This document shows, piece by piece, positions 1 to 7,642 of a DNA stretch of 21,114 nt. Within the stretch, counting starts at the first letter, position 1. Every line of letters begins with the position of its first letter. The notes beneath the pieces are model-generated. The model had not been told where the DNA came from. It did not search any database and saw only the letters and a program-made list of their open reading frames with translations. Source of the DNA: Desulfobacteraceae bacterium (GTDB lineage: Bacteria > Desulfobacterota > Desulfobacteria > Desulfobacterales > SURF-15); assembly GCA_003599475.1 (NCBI GenBank), contig QZKK01000097.1, forward strand, positions 1 to 21,114, in the 5' to 3' direction. Made by a program: the position numbers and the translations under genes.

Positions 1-690
1 GAGCCCGAAGATTATCTTCGGGCGAAGGTAGAAACGCAGGTATGCCTTTCTCTGCAGGTTCTTGATCTCGGCGGCGTATTTCGCCCCGGCATCCGGATCG
101 TCATATCCCCAAGGCCCCCGGTAGGGGTCCGGGTTTATGGCATGATGAACGCCGAAGCTGTGGGGATAGTTGTACTTCCAGGTGCTGTGTGCCGTAAGCT
201 GCATCGTCGAGGCGCTGCCGCCGTGATAGGCGTTTCGCAAAGCCACCACATCGTAGTTTCCCGTGTAGAGCCGGGCAATCAGGAGCGCAAGGTCGTTGGC
301 CTCCGACCCCGAGTTGACGAAGTAGCAGACGCTCAGGTCGCCTGGCAGTTTCGAGGCCAGCATTTCGGCGTACTGCGCAATGTTCGGATGGAGATAAATC
401 GAGGTGATGTGCTGGAGCCGCTCCGTCTGCTCCATGACCTTCTGCACCAGATGGGGGTGGCAGTGACCGACGCTGACCGATACGATCCCGCCGATGACGT
501 CCAGATAGCGCCGGCCCGTATGGTCGAAAAGGTACTGCATGGAGCCCTCGACGATCATCAGGGGCGTCTTGTAATTGGGAACCGATGTCGGCGTCACGTA
601 GCGGTTCTTCAGTTTCAGGACTTCCTCGTAGGAGGGCCCCTTGTAGGGTTTCGGCTGGTAATCGTAAGGCGGTAATTCCGGTGCTTTCAT
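1..690 (-). CDS. Class-III PLP aminotransferase, AGXT2-like (partial, C-terminus outside window)
   Basis: The minus strand from ATG at 690 reads 230 codons to the window edge without a stop. The protein matches the N-terminal half of alanine-glyoxylate aminotransferase 2-type class-III aminotransferases. Visible motifs are the family start (YLDVIGGIVSVSVGHCHP, residues 62-79), the PLP-phosphate-binding SGSEAN (127-132), AYHG (154-157) and RGPWG (191-195). Family members transfer an amino group from a donor such as alanine or an omega-amino acid to a keto acid in the cytoplasm. The PLP lysine would lie beyond the window. The start is supported by AGGAGT about 6 nt upstream. The last 18 or so residues stop resembling the family. 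A shifted frame reads AEKGIPAF, which is closer to the expected G-I-A-A-F segment. Together with the edge palindrome this suggests an indel or an assembly-edge artefact. Substrate cannot be assigned. Confidence 0.9.
   Translation of the reverse strand, partial: MKAPELPPYDYQPKPYKGPSYEEVLKLKNRYVTPTSVPNYKTPLMIVEGSMQYLFDHTGRRYLDVIGGIVSVSVGHCHPHLVQKVMEQTERLQHITSIYLHPNIAQYAEMLASKLPGDLSVCYFVNSGSEANDLALLIARLYTGNYDVVALRNAYHGGSASTMQLTAHSTWKYNYPHSFGVHHAINPDPYRGPWGYDDPDAGAKYAAEIKNLQRKAYLRFYLRPKIIFGL
2..22. repeat. Perfect short-loop palindrome at window edge
   Basis: GCCCGAAGAT and ATCTTCGGGC are 10-bp inverted arms around a single T. The palindrome lies inside the aminotransferase coding region, exactly where its reading frame stops looking like the family. 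It could be a fold-back artefact at a contig end or a real dyad. Confidence 0.7.
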
Positions 691-776
691 GTCTGACTCC
701 TTTCTCAAGCATTTCACTCCTCTCCCGGCCGTCAGCTCCTGTTGCTTCCTCTGCCTATCTAGACAGGCTCCGGAAG

Positions 777-1037
777 TCAGGCGTCACTTTCTCCTCGATT
801 CAGAGTCAGCGGCATATCAGGCTTCTCGATTTCGACTGCTTCTACCCGAATGTTTCCCCTATAGACAAGATCTGCGATGATGACGGCATCCGGGTATCGT
901 GCTGCAAGGTCTTCTGAGGCGGTTTCATCAAAAACTGACGGTGGAATAATCAGTGTGGCGAGAGCCGAAAAGCAGTCCAGCAAATTGCATTTGGCCAGCA
1001 GAATCAATGCACTGCTATCGGCACCGGTTTTTCTCAT
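777..1037 (-). pseudogene. PIN-domain (DUF3368/VapC-like) toxin remnant, truncated
   Basis: The 86-aa product begins MRKTGADSSALILLAKCNLLDCF, with the N-terminal aspartate of a PIN nuclease (D7), and continues with the IIPPSVFDE segment typical of DUF3368-type PIN proteins. It stops right after LNRGESDA. In intact relatives that GE(S/A)xA segment is followed by more of the fold, including further acidic metal ligands, giving roughly 150-160 aa. The protein is therefore about half length and probably inactive as an RNase. No antitoxin gene is visible upstream (positions above 1037). The start ATG lies 18 bp from a palindrome that could be its old operator. It could instead be a naturally short relative, but the abrupt end favours decay. 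Confidence 0.55.
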
Positions 1038-1418
1038 GAGCCAAATCTACGAAACGTATAAATTTTTCAAAAATTGTATACGAATCGAGGCTGGTTGTCA
1101 ATGCGAGACAAACCAATTGGATCCTTTAAAGGATCGGATCCAGGATCAACCCGGATTTTGGGTGCCTCTGGAAAACAACCTTTTTTGGATGTAAACTGGA
1201 AAATTGGCGGTCAAGTAGAAGTTTCCGCTTTGAGCGATGCCGCCCGGCAGTCGTAAAGGATTGGAATACCGGATCGACTTTTTACAAAGCCATGAGGGAT
1301 CGGGACGGATCGAGACCGTGCACGCACGGATGATGAAAGGTGGGGAGGAAGCCACGGAAGTGAAGACCTGCAACAATGACGGTAAGCCCGCAGCGCGGCC
1401 CGGAGCGCGGGGCGGGCA
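1038..1418. other. Intergenic region between PIN remnant and ABC transporter
   Basis: No convincing gene. It holds the 1055-1082 palindrome and a perfect 16-bp palindrome GATCCTTTAAAGGATC at 1120-1135. A 61-codon plus-strand frame ends in an ATGA overlap with the transporter start. Its product has no recognisable domain and its start lacks a clear ribosome-binding site, so it was not called. Confidence 0.5.
1055..1082. promoter_or_regulatory. Near-perfect palindrome, possible operator of the PIN gene
   Basis: CGTATAAATTTTT and AAAAATTGTATACG form inverted arms around one C, with a single extra G in the right arm. It lies 18-45 bp upstream of the minus-strand PIN start, the usual place for an autoregulatory toxin-antitoxin operator. 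No repressor gene is next to it, so the role is inferred. Confidence 0.4.
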
Positions 1419-4400
1419 ATGAGAATTTTCCGGCGCATCACCACATTTTTTCTGAAATACCGGCTGCAGGTCGCGGCTTCCTATTTCTGTCTTTTTGCGG
1501 GGGCTGCGATGGCGATCGCAATTCCCCGCCTGACCGGACGGGCGATCGATCAGGCGCTGAGCACAGACCGGCAGAGCGCTCTTTTGATCACAGCCGCAAC
1601 CATCGCCGCAGCCGGGCTTCTGAAAAGCCTTCTTTCTTATCTTCAGATCTATCTGAGCGAGTCGATCTCACAGAAAGTGGCCTACGATCTGCGCAATATC
1701 CTCTATGACCGCATGCAGCGGTTAAGCTATGCTTTTCACGACCGTTCCCACACGGGACAACTGATGTCGCGGGCGACGGAAGACGTCGAGGCGGTCCGGA
1801 ACTTTGTCGGATTCGCCATGCTCCGGGGGGTCTATTTCCTCGTTCTGATGGCTGCAATCGCCGGTATGCTTTTCTTCATCGAATGGCGGCTTGCCGTAAT
1901 CGGGCTGAGTGTGCTTCCGTTTATCTGCTTCCGGACGATTTCCATAAACAGGCAGCTCCAGCAATTATGGGCAAAAATTCAGGGGGGAATCGGCGATCTG
2001 GGCAGCATCGTCCAGGAAAACCTAACCGGTGCCAGGGTCGTGCGTGCCTTCGGCAGGGAAGATTACGAAAGCCGAAAGTTCCGCCGCCAGGCCGAATCGA
2101 TCTACAACTGGGAAATCGCGGCAAACGAGCGGATCGCTTCCAACAGCCCGGTGATGAGTTTTGCCCTTCTGCTGGCGATGGGAGGTGTCCTCTGGGTCGG
2201 CGGAAGGCAAGTCGTCACCGGTTCTCTGACCGAAGGGGAGCTGGCCCAGTTTCTGATCTACCTGGTCATGTTCCAGATGCCGGTGCGGCTGCTGGGCTGG
2301 ATGACCGTGCTCTTTTCCCGGGCGATGTCGTCCGGACAGCGTGTGCTGGACATCATCGATTCCACTTCGCCGGTTGCCGAAAAACCCGACGCGATCGACC
2401 TCGAAGAAGCCGGCTCCATCCGGTTCGAAAACGTCTCCTTCGGCTACGAAGGAAGCGGTGAAGTTTTAAACGACGTCTCCTTTTCGCTAAAGCCGGGTCA
2501 AATTGCAGCGATCGTAGGCGCCAGCGGCAGCGGAAAATCGACGATCGCAAACCTCATTCCGAGGTTTTACGACGTGACCGCCGGTCGCATCCTCATCGAC
2601 GGCATCGATGTCAGGGATCTTACGCTTTCCTCTCTGAGGCGCAACGTGGGAATCGTCCATCAGGATACGTTCCTCTTTTCGGCCTCGATCCGGGAAAACA
2701 TCGGCTACGGCCGCCCGGACGCATCGCCTGCCGAAATCGAGTCCGCCGCCGTGGCGGCTCAGCTTCATGAGTTCATCATGAGCCTGCCCGAAGGATACGA
2801 TACCCGGGTGGGTGAAAGAGGGGTCACGCTGTCCGGTGGGCAAAAACAGCGGCTTGCCATTGCCCGCACGCTCCTGCTCGACCCGAAGATCGTCATTCTG
2901 GACGATTCCACCTCCAGCGTGGATGCAAGGACCGAATACCGGATCCGGCAGGGGCTCATCCGATTGCTGAAGGGCCGGACGGCTCTGGTCATCGCCCAGC
3001 GGCTCCATTCGGTCAGGGCGGCCGACCTGATCCTGGTGCTCGATAAAGGCCGTATCGTCGAGCGGGGAACGCATGCGGAGCTGATCGCCCGCGACGGGCC
3101 TTACCGGAAGCTCTACGGAGCTCAGTTTCAATACCAGGAGGGCCGGCAGGAGTCCGGCTTATACGTACCCGAGCATGCTCCGGGTGTTTCCGACGGCCGC
3201 TTGATCTCCCGCTCCGCCGGACCGGGGCGGAAACCGGGGGGGCTGACCCGATCCGAAGAGACCGTTTTCGGGAAAGCGCACGATTTTCGGATCGTCTCAC
3301 GGCTGGGCAAATACTTCGCCGGTTACAAGAGGGCTCTCCCGCTGACGATTGCAGCCACTCTCGTCTATACGCTGACGATCGTCGCAACCCCTTATCTGGT
3401 CGGCTCGGCCATCAACCGGCACATCGTATCCGGAAACCTTGCCGGGCTTAACTGGATCCTCCTGCTCTATCTCGCCAATGCGCTGCTCAACCTGGTATCC
3501 TATGCCGCACAGATCCGGGCCGAATCGGTCATGGGGCAGGGGGTTCTCCTGAGTCTGCGCTGTGAGATTTTTGACCACATCCAGCGGCTGTCGGTCCGCT
3601 TCTTCGATCTCAACAGCATCGGGCGAATCATGTCGCGGGTCCAGAACGACGTCGGACAGCTTGGCGATTTTCTCGACTCCGGCGCCTTCTGGGTGGCGGG
3701 CGAAATCGCCGGTCTCATCGCCATCGTAGCCGCCATGTTCGCGATGGATCTCAGCCTCGCGGCGGTCACCCTCCTTGTACTGCCGCTGCTTTTTCTGTTC
3801 ATCCGGGGCTGGCAGGAGGGGGCTCGGAGGAGTTTCGTAAAGGTCAGGCAAAAGATTGCTTCGGTCAATTCTGCGCTCCAGGAAAACATCTCCGGCGTCC
3901 GGGTCATCCAGAGCCTGTCGCGCGAGGACCTGAACTCCCGTCATTTCGAGGAGATCAACCAGGCGAACCTGGACGCCAACCTGGAGGCCGCCCGGCTTTC
4001 GGCCGCGATCGTTCCGGTTGTCGAGCTGCTGATGGCGCTTGCAACCGCACTGATCATCCTCTACGGAGGGACAAGCGTGCGAAACGGGTCGCTCCTGGTG
4101 GGTACGCTTGTGGCCTTTGCCCTCTATATCCAGCGTTTCTTCGAACCGATCCGGATGCTTTCCATGGAGTATGCCCAGCTCCAGAGGGCGCTTGCCTCGG
4201 GGGTGCGGATTTTCGAGCTTCTCGACATCCGACCGGAGGTGGTCGAAAACCGGCGGGCTGCGTCTCCCCGGTTGAAAGGCGACATTCGATTCGAGGGGGT
4301 CTCTTTCGGCTATGAGAAAGGGACCGAGGTGCTGCACGAAATCGATTTCCATATCCGCGCCGGAGAAAACGTGGCGCTGGTGGGGCCGACCGGCGCGGGG

Positions 4401-5060
4401 AAAAGCACGGTGATCAACCTGATCGCCCGGTTCTACGATGTCACCCGGGGATCGATAAAAATCGACGGCTACGACCTGCGGGACCTCTCGCTGAACGGAT
4501 ACAGGCGCTGTCTCGGGCTGGTGCTCCAGGATCCGGTGCTTTTCTCGGGTACGATCCGGGAAAACATCCGCTACGGCCGCCCGGATGCGACCGAAGCCGA
4601 GATGGCTACGGCCGCCCAGATTGTCGGCGCGCATGATTTCATCATGAGGCTCGAAGCGGGGTACGATACGATTCTTCTCGAGCGGGGACAGAATCTGAGC
4701 ATGGGGCAGCGCCAGTTGATCAGCTTCGCCCGTGCGCTCCTTGCCGACCCGGCCGTCCTCCTTCTGGATGAAGCCACCGCCAATCTCGATTCTTACAGCG
4801 AATACATCCTCCAGCTCGCCCTCAAGCCTCTGCTCAAGGGAAGAACGGCGGTCATCATCGCCCACCGCCTGTCGACCGTGCGGGATGCCGACCGCATCCT
4901 GGTGATGGACAAGGGAAGGATCGTGGAAGAAGGACGCCACGAAACACTCTCTGCCCGGGGGGGCCTCTATTCGCAGCTCAGCGGGGTTTCGCAGCCGGAC
5001 TCGATACCGGTTAAATCTTCTCTGAAAACTCCAGATATTTTTCCCTGCTCAAGCCGATAA
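1419..5060 (+). CDS. Fused ABC exporter: two TMD-NBD halves in one chain, asymmetric ATP sites
   Basis: This is a 1213-aa type-IV (exporter-fold) ABC protein with two complete halves. The first has a transmembrane domain (about 15-310) and an ATPase domain with Walker A GASGSGKS (367-374), LSGGQ (471-475), Walker B ending LDD (494-496) and Q527 where the H-loop histidine belongs. The second has a transmembrane domain (about 635-930), Walker A GPTGAGKS (989-996), LSMGQ (1093-1097), LDE (1116-1118) and H1149. The first ATPase domain thus lacks the catalytic glutamate and histidine, and its partner's signature is altered. This is the pattern of heterodimeric exporters such as TM287/288, where only one site hydrolyses ATP efficiently. 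Bacteria usually encode the halves as two genes of about 600 aa; here a linker of about 55 residues joins them. The substrate (drug, lipid or peptide) cannot be told. The start lacks a strong Shine-Dalgarno site. The final residues (about 1191-1213) look like a non-homologous extension. Confidence 0.93.
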   Translation: MRIFRRITTFFLKYRLQVAASYFCLFAGAAMAIAIPRLTGRAIDQALSTDRQSALLITAATIAAAGLLKSLLSYLQIYLSESISQKVAYDLRNILYDRMQRLSYAFHDRSHTGQLMSRATEDVEAVRNFVGFAMLRGVYFLVLMAAIAGMLFFIEWRLAVIGLSVLPFICFRTISINRQLQQLWAKIQGGIGDLGSIVQENLTGARVVRAFGREDYESRKFRRQAESIYNWEIAANERIASNSPVMSFALLLAMGGVLWVGGRQVVTGSLTEGELAQFLIYLVMFQMPVRLLGWMTVLFSRAMSSGQRVLDIIDSTSPVAEKPDAIDLEEAGSIRFENVSFGYEGSGEVLNDVSFSLKPGQIAAIVGASGSGKSTIANLIPRFYDVTAGRILIDGIDVRDLTLSSLRRNVGIVHQDTFLFSASIRENIGYGRPDASPAEIESAAVAAQLHEFIMSLPEGYDTRVGERGVTLSGGQKQRLAIARTLLLDPKIVILDDSTSSVDARTEYRIRQGLIRLLKGRTALVIAQRLHSVRAADLILVLDKGRIVERGTHAELIARDGPYRKLYGAQFQYQEGRQESGLYVPEHAPGVSDGRLISRSAGPGRKPGGLTRSEETVFGKAHDFRIVSRLGKYFAGYKRALPLTIAATLVYTLTIVATPYLVGSAINRHIVSGNLAGLNWILLLYLANALLNLVSYAAQIRAESVMGQGVLLSLRCEIFDHIQRLSVRFFDLNSIGRIMSRVQNDVGQLGDFLDSGAFWVAGEIAGLIAIVAAMFAMDLSLAAVTLLVLPLLFLFIRGWQEGARRSFVKVRQKIASVNSALQENISGVRVIQSLSREDLNSRHFEEINQANLDANLEAARLSAAIVPVVELLMALATALIILYGGTSVRNGSLLVGTLVAFALYIQRFFEPIRMLSMEYAQLQRALASGVRIFELLDIRPEVVENRRAASPRLKGDIRFEGVSFGYEKGTEVLHEIDFHIRAGENVALVGPTGAGKSTVINLIARFYDVTRGSIKIDGYDLRDLSLNGYRRCLGLVLQDPVLFSGTIRENIRYGRPDATEAEMATAAQIVGAHDFIMRLEAGYDTILLERGQNLSMGQRQLISFARALLADPAVLLLDEATANLDSYSEYILQLALKPLLKGRTAVIIAHRLSTVRDADRILVMDKGRIVEEGRHETLSARGGLYSQLSGVSQPDSIPVKSSLKTPDIFPCSSR

Positions 5061-5152
5061 GCCCTAGTTGCGAGCCATGGCAGATTCTTTGTTTCTTTCC
5101 CGGTGCCGGGTCATCTCCCTCTGTTTGCTCCAATTCAAACCAGGAAAAGAGG

Positions 5153-5235
5153 GTGAATTTGGAAATCAGGAAATCATGAAAAGGAAAAGACCGGAAGTTC
5201 AATGATTCATTCCTGAGTTCCTGAGTTCCAAATTC
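5153..5235. repeat. Dispersed inverted-arm repeat, copy 1 (arm B then arm A)
   Basis: Arm B (GTGAATTTGGAAATCAGG onward, 5153-5178) and arm A (TCCTGAGTTCCTGAGTTCC onward, 5211-5235) are near reverse complements, so the copy can fold into a stem. Related arms recur at 5401-5470 and many times between 17148 and 20164. Confidence 0.85.
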
Positions 5236-5400
5236 GTTTTCCGGCGGCGAGTTCTTGCAGATCTTCAATTTGGTTCGTATCGATTCACCACGACTTCAAC
5301 GTGTTCAGGGGAGCCTGATCGATCGGTACTTATTCTGATTCCGGTTACAGGAGACGTTGTGATATTCGGTCACACCCCTTACTGAACAATTACCCCGTCT

Positions 5401-5470
5401 TCCTGGTTTCCTGAGTTCCAAATTGGATCAGGAAAGAGGGAGGTGAATCTGGAAATCAGGAGCTCAGGAA
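5401..5470. repeat. Dispersed inverted-arm repeat, copy 2 (arm A then arm B)
   Basis: Arm A (ending CTGAGTTCCAAATT, 5401-5424) and arm B (GTGAATCTGGAAATCAGG onward, 5443-5470) are separated by about 18 bp. This compact A-B unit lies just beyond the 3' end of the minus-strand ATPase gene. Confidence 0.85.
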
Positions 5471-5525
5471 GAAAGAAAAGAATGGAACAGGCTTGATGGC
5501 CCATGCTCTCAAAGTGACGGAATAT

Positions 5526-6776
5526 TCAAGATATTCCACGCAGCTTCATGTTCCACGGCAAGGCAACCGTATGCTCGTCCACACGGTAACAGTCACTTCC
5601 CGGATAGATCATAAGAGCTGTCATGATTTTTTCTTTCGGGTAGGTTTCTCGAAAGGCCCGAAGGCCTCGGACGTCGTGTCCGGTAAGATGGCTTTTGCAT
5701 TTAACTTCGAGGGGATACAATTTCCCATTCCGTTCCAGAACCATGTCCACTTCAGCGCCGCCTCCTGTGCGCCAGTGGTAAGCTTGAGGGGGCATGGCCA
5801 GAGTGATGCCTTGGCGAAGGACTTCGTTGACAACCCAGGCTTCGAACATCGGCCCCAGCATCGGGCTGACCGCCAGCGCATCTGGCGAAGAGATACGCTG
5901 AAGGTAGCAGGCCATTCCGGTATCCCGCAAGAAGCCCTTCCGCTTCCCGCTAAGGCGCTTTACGGTGTTTCCCTGGTAAGGGAACAACTCTATCCATTGA
6001 TACGTATTGATCAGGAGATCGAGCCACTTTCGGGCGGTGGAAGGGGTCACTCCGACGTCTCGTCCAAACTGCGATGCATTTACCTCCTGGGCAGTCAGCG
6101 CTCCGGCCAGGCCCAGAAATCGGTCGAAAGCGGCAAGCTCTCGGATGTCTTCCATGCGCCTGATATCCCGTTCGACATAGGTTTGAATGTAGGATCTGAA
6201 ATAGTCGGAAACGATCTCATCGGGTGCGTCCAGGAGCCCCGGCAGGGTGCCGCGCCACAGGAATCGCGCGAGGCTTCCCAGTTGGGCGATTGTTCCGTTC
6301 GCCAGACCCTCAAGCGAATCCGGGTCATTAAGATAGGCCGGCAGCCAACCATCTCGATCTCCCCATCCGGACAGCTCGTAGGCGGTCATGCTATCAAGCG
6401 GTAGAATACCGACGCGCCCGGCCATGCTTTCGGCGACCGAACGCAACATGCTGAGATTCTGGGAGCCGGTCAGGATATATTGGCCGGGCGCATCGAGCCG
6501 GTCAACTTTTCGTTTCAATGCAGACAAAAGCTCCGGTACATACTGGATTTCATCGAGAATAAGGGGAGGCGGGAAATTTTCCAGGAAAAGGTCGGGATCC
6601 TGTCGTGCAGCATAAATATCCTGAATCGGATCGAAGACGATCATTTTTACATCGGGAAGGAGATGCGCGAGCAAGGTGCTTTTGCCCACCTGGCGGGCTC
6701 CCGTGATGAGAATCACCTTGAAGTAGCTCTTCAGGTGGAGCAGCCTTTTTTCTAAATGCCTGTTCCTGTAAACCAT
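5526..6776 (-). CDS. AAA-family ATPase with C-terminal DUF4143 domain
   Basis: This 416-aa protein has the layout of the widespread AAA_14-DUF4143 family. Walker A is GARQVGKS (26-33), Walker B LILDE (72-76), and LTGSQN (102-107) is a sensor-like strand. The C-terminal part contains AEVD (341-344) followed by LEVK (356-359), the D...ExK pattern of a PD-(D/E)XK-like fold. Family members are abundant in bacteria and archaea, often singly on the chromosome and near repeats. Their cellular role is unresolved, though nucleic-acid transactions or defence have been suggested. Length is normal and the gene appears intact. The ATG at 6776 has AAGAGG just upstream. It is transcribed away from the cas operon and ends next to a dispersed-repeat unit, consistent with an accessory passenger gene. 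Confidence 0.88.
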   Translation of the reverse strand: MVYRNRHLEKRLLHLKSYFKVILITGARQVGKSTLLAHLLPDVKMIVFDPIQDIYAARQDPDLFLENFPPPLILDEIQYVPELLSALKRKVDRLDAPGQYILTGSQNLSMLRSVAESMAGRVGILPLDSMTAYELSGWGDRDGWLPAYLNDPDSLEGLANGTIAQLGSLARFLWRGTLPGLLDAPDEIVSDYFRSYIQTYVERDIRRMEDIRELAAFDRFLGLAGALTAQEVNASQFGRDVGVTPSTARKWLDLLINTYQWIELFPYQGNTVKRLSGKRKGFLRDTGMACYLQRISSPDALAVSPMLGPMFEAWVVNEVLRQGITLAMPPQAYHWRTGGGAEVDMVLERNGKLYPLEVKCKSHLTGHDVRGLRAFRETYPKEKIMTALMIYPGSDCYRVDEHTVALPWNMKLRGIS

Positions 6777-7642
6777 GGTGCCTCTTTTCTGGCAGGTAAA
6801 GACCAGATCGGAGATGGCGGCCTGGATGTGTCAGCCGGATTTTTCAAAAAACTTTTCCTTTCATTTTAATACCGCCGATATCGATTTGCAAGGCATTTTC
6901 CTCGCAGGAGATTTAGCTTTTATCCTGAACCAAGGGATGTGGATCTGGAACGAGAAATGGATACCACCAGTGAGTTGGTGGGTTATCATGAGACCTCCAT
7001 AAAGGGGGTCTCAGGCAACCACATTATTTTGAATCACAAAAACGGGAACTTCTTTATACTTGGGAATGACGACCGGGCGGATTGCGCCCGGATAATGAAA
7101 ATAAGATAATCACCTTTTGTGTAAGAATAGACGCACCCTGCCATTTCGAAGATCTTGACCTGGATTTGATAATGGGTAGGGCTTATTTTCATCAAACAAA
7201 AATTTCAGCTCTTCGGCAATAGAGGGGCATTTCTCGCCGGATACCGGCCGCAACCCGATCTGTTTGCTCCAATTCAAGCGGTAGTTTTTTCTTGACTGCC
7301 CATTCGGTTTGAATTATGGAAAAGCCAGTTCCTTCTTCTCCTTCTCGCTTTTTCAACGAAGGAGAACATTGTCTCAATCCGTTCAGCCCATCATGATGCA
7401 GAGTTCCAGGAAACCGAAGACGGAAACTTCCGAGCGGTAAACCGGCCGTTCCATTGTACTCTCGTTTCGTTGTTTATCGCTGTTCATTTTGATCGATAAA
7501 AAACAGCGGTTTACAGGTTAGATACTCAGAAATTGAATCGATATTGCATTCCCGGCAGGAATGGGCATCACATGCCCAGAATCAGTTCAAAGATGTTTAA
7601 AGCTTTAGAGAATTGGTCTGAAGTAGCCAAGTTGAGGAAAAG
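6777..7642. other. Long gene-free region upstream of the type III operon
   Basis: No convincing coding sequence in 866 bp. It holds several dyads: CCACCA/TGGTGG around 6966-6980; GAGACCTCC pairing with GGGGGTCTC around 6990-7013; and CCGGGCG/CGCCCGG at 7073-7079 and 7085-7091. None has a T-run that would make it a clear intrinsic terminator. The 18-bp sequence shared with 5121-5138 lies at 7260-7277. A 61-codon minus-strand frame (7192-7377) has no recognisable domain and is probably spurious or a decayed remnant. Confidence 0.5.
7548..7577. promoter_or_regulatory. Two adjacent dyads upstream of the DHH-CorA gene
   Basis: ATTCCCGGCAGGAAT (7548-7562) and GGGCATCACATGCCC (7563-7577) are back-to-back inverted repeats, 66 bp before the first operon start. 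Their place fits an operator or a 5'-UTR structure for the cas operon. No promoter box could be fixed with confidence. Confidence 0.35.

Larger units (their letters stand above)
5061..5525. other. Repeat-rich intergenic region
   Basis: No convincing gene. It holds two groups of the dispersed repeat, described separately. An 18-bp sequence at 5121-5138 (CTGTTTGCTCCAATTCAA) recurs at 7260-7277. A minus-strand open frame here is mostly repeat-derived and was rejected. Confidence 0.5.

Noticed and set aside
142..675. Long plus-strand frame opposite the aminotransferase
   Set aside because: It is the antisense shadow of a strongly conserved minus-strand aminotransferase.
1237..1422. 61-codon plus-strand frame overlapping the ABC transporter start by ATGA
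   Set aside because: No recognisable domain, no clear ribosome-binding site and unusual composition; the overlap alone is not enough.
3297..4940. 547-codon minus-strand frame within the ABC transporter
   Set aside because: Antisense shadow of the second transporter half in GC-rich coding DNA; the product has no domain.
5011..5268. 85-codon minus-strand frame after the ABC transporter
   Set aside because: Much of it is translated dispersed repeat (FGTQELRN, FLISKF) and it overlaps the transporter 3' end.
7073..7091. GC-rich hairpin as an intrinsic terminator
   Set aside because: No T-run follows on either strand, and it is not just downstream of a gene.
7192..7377. 61-codon minus-strand frame upstream of the cas operon
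   Set aside because: No family resemblance in any frame; at most a decayed remnant that shares an 18-bp string with 5121-5138.
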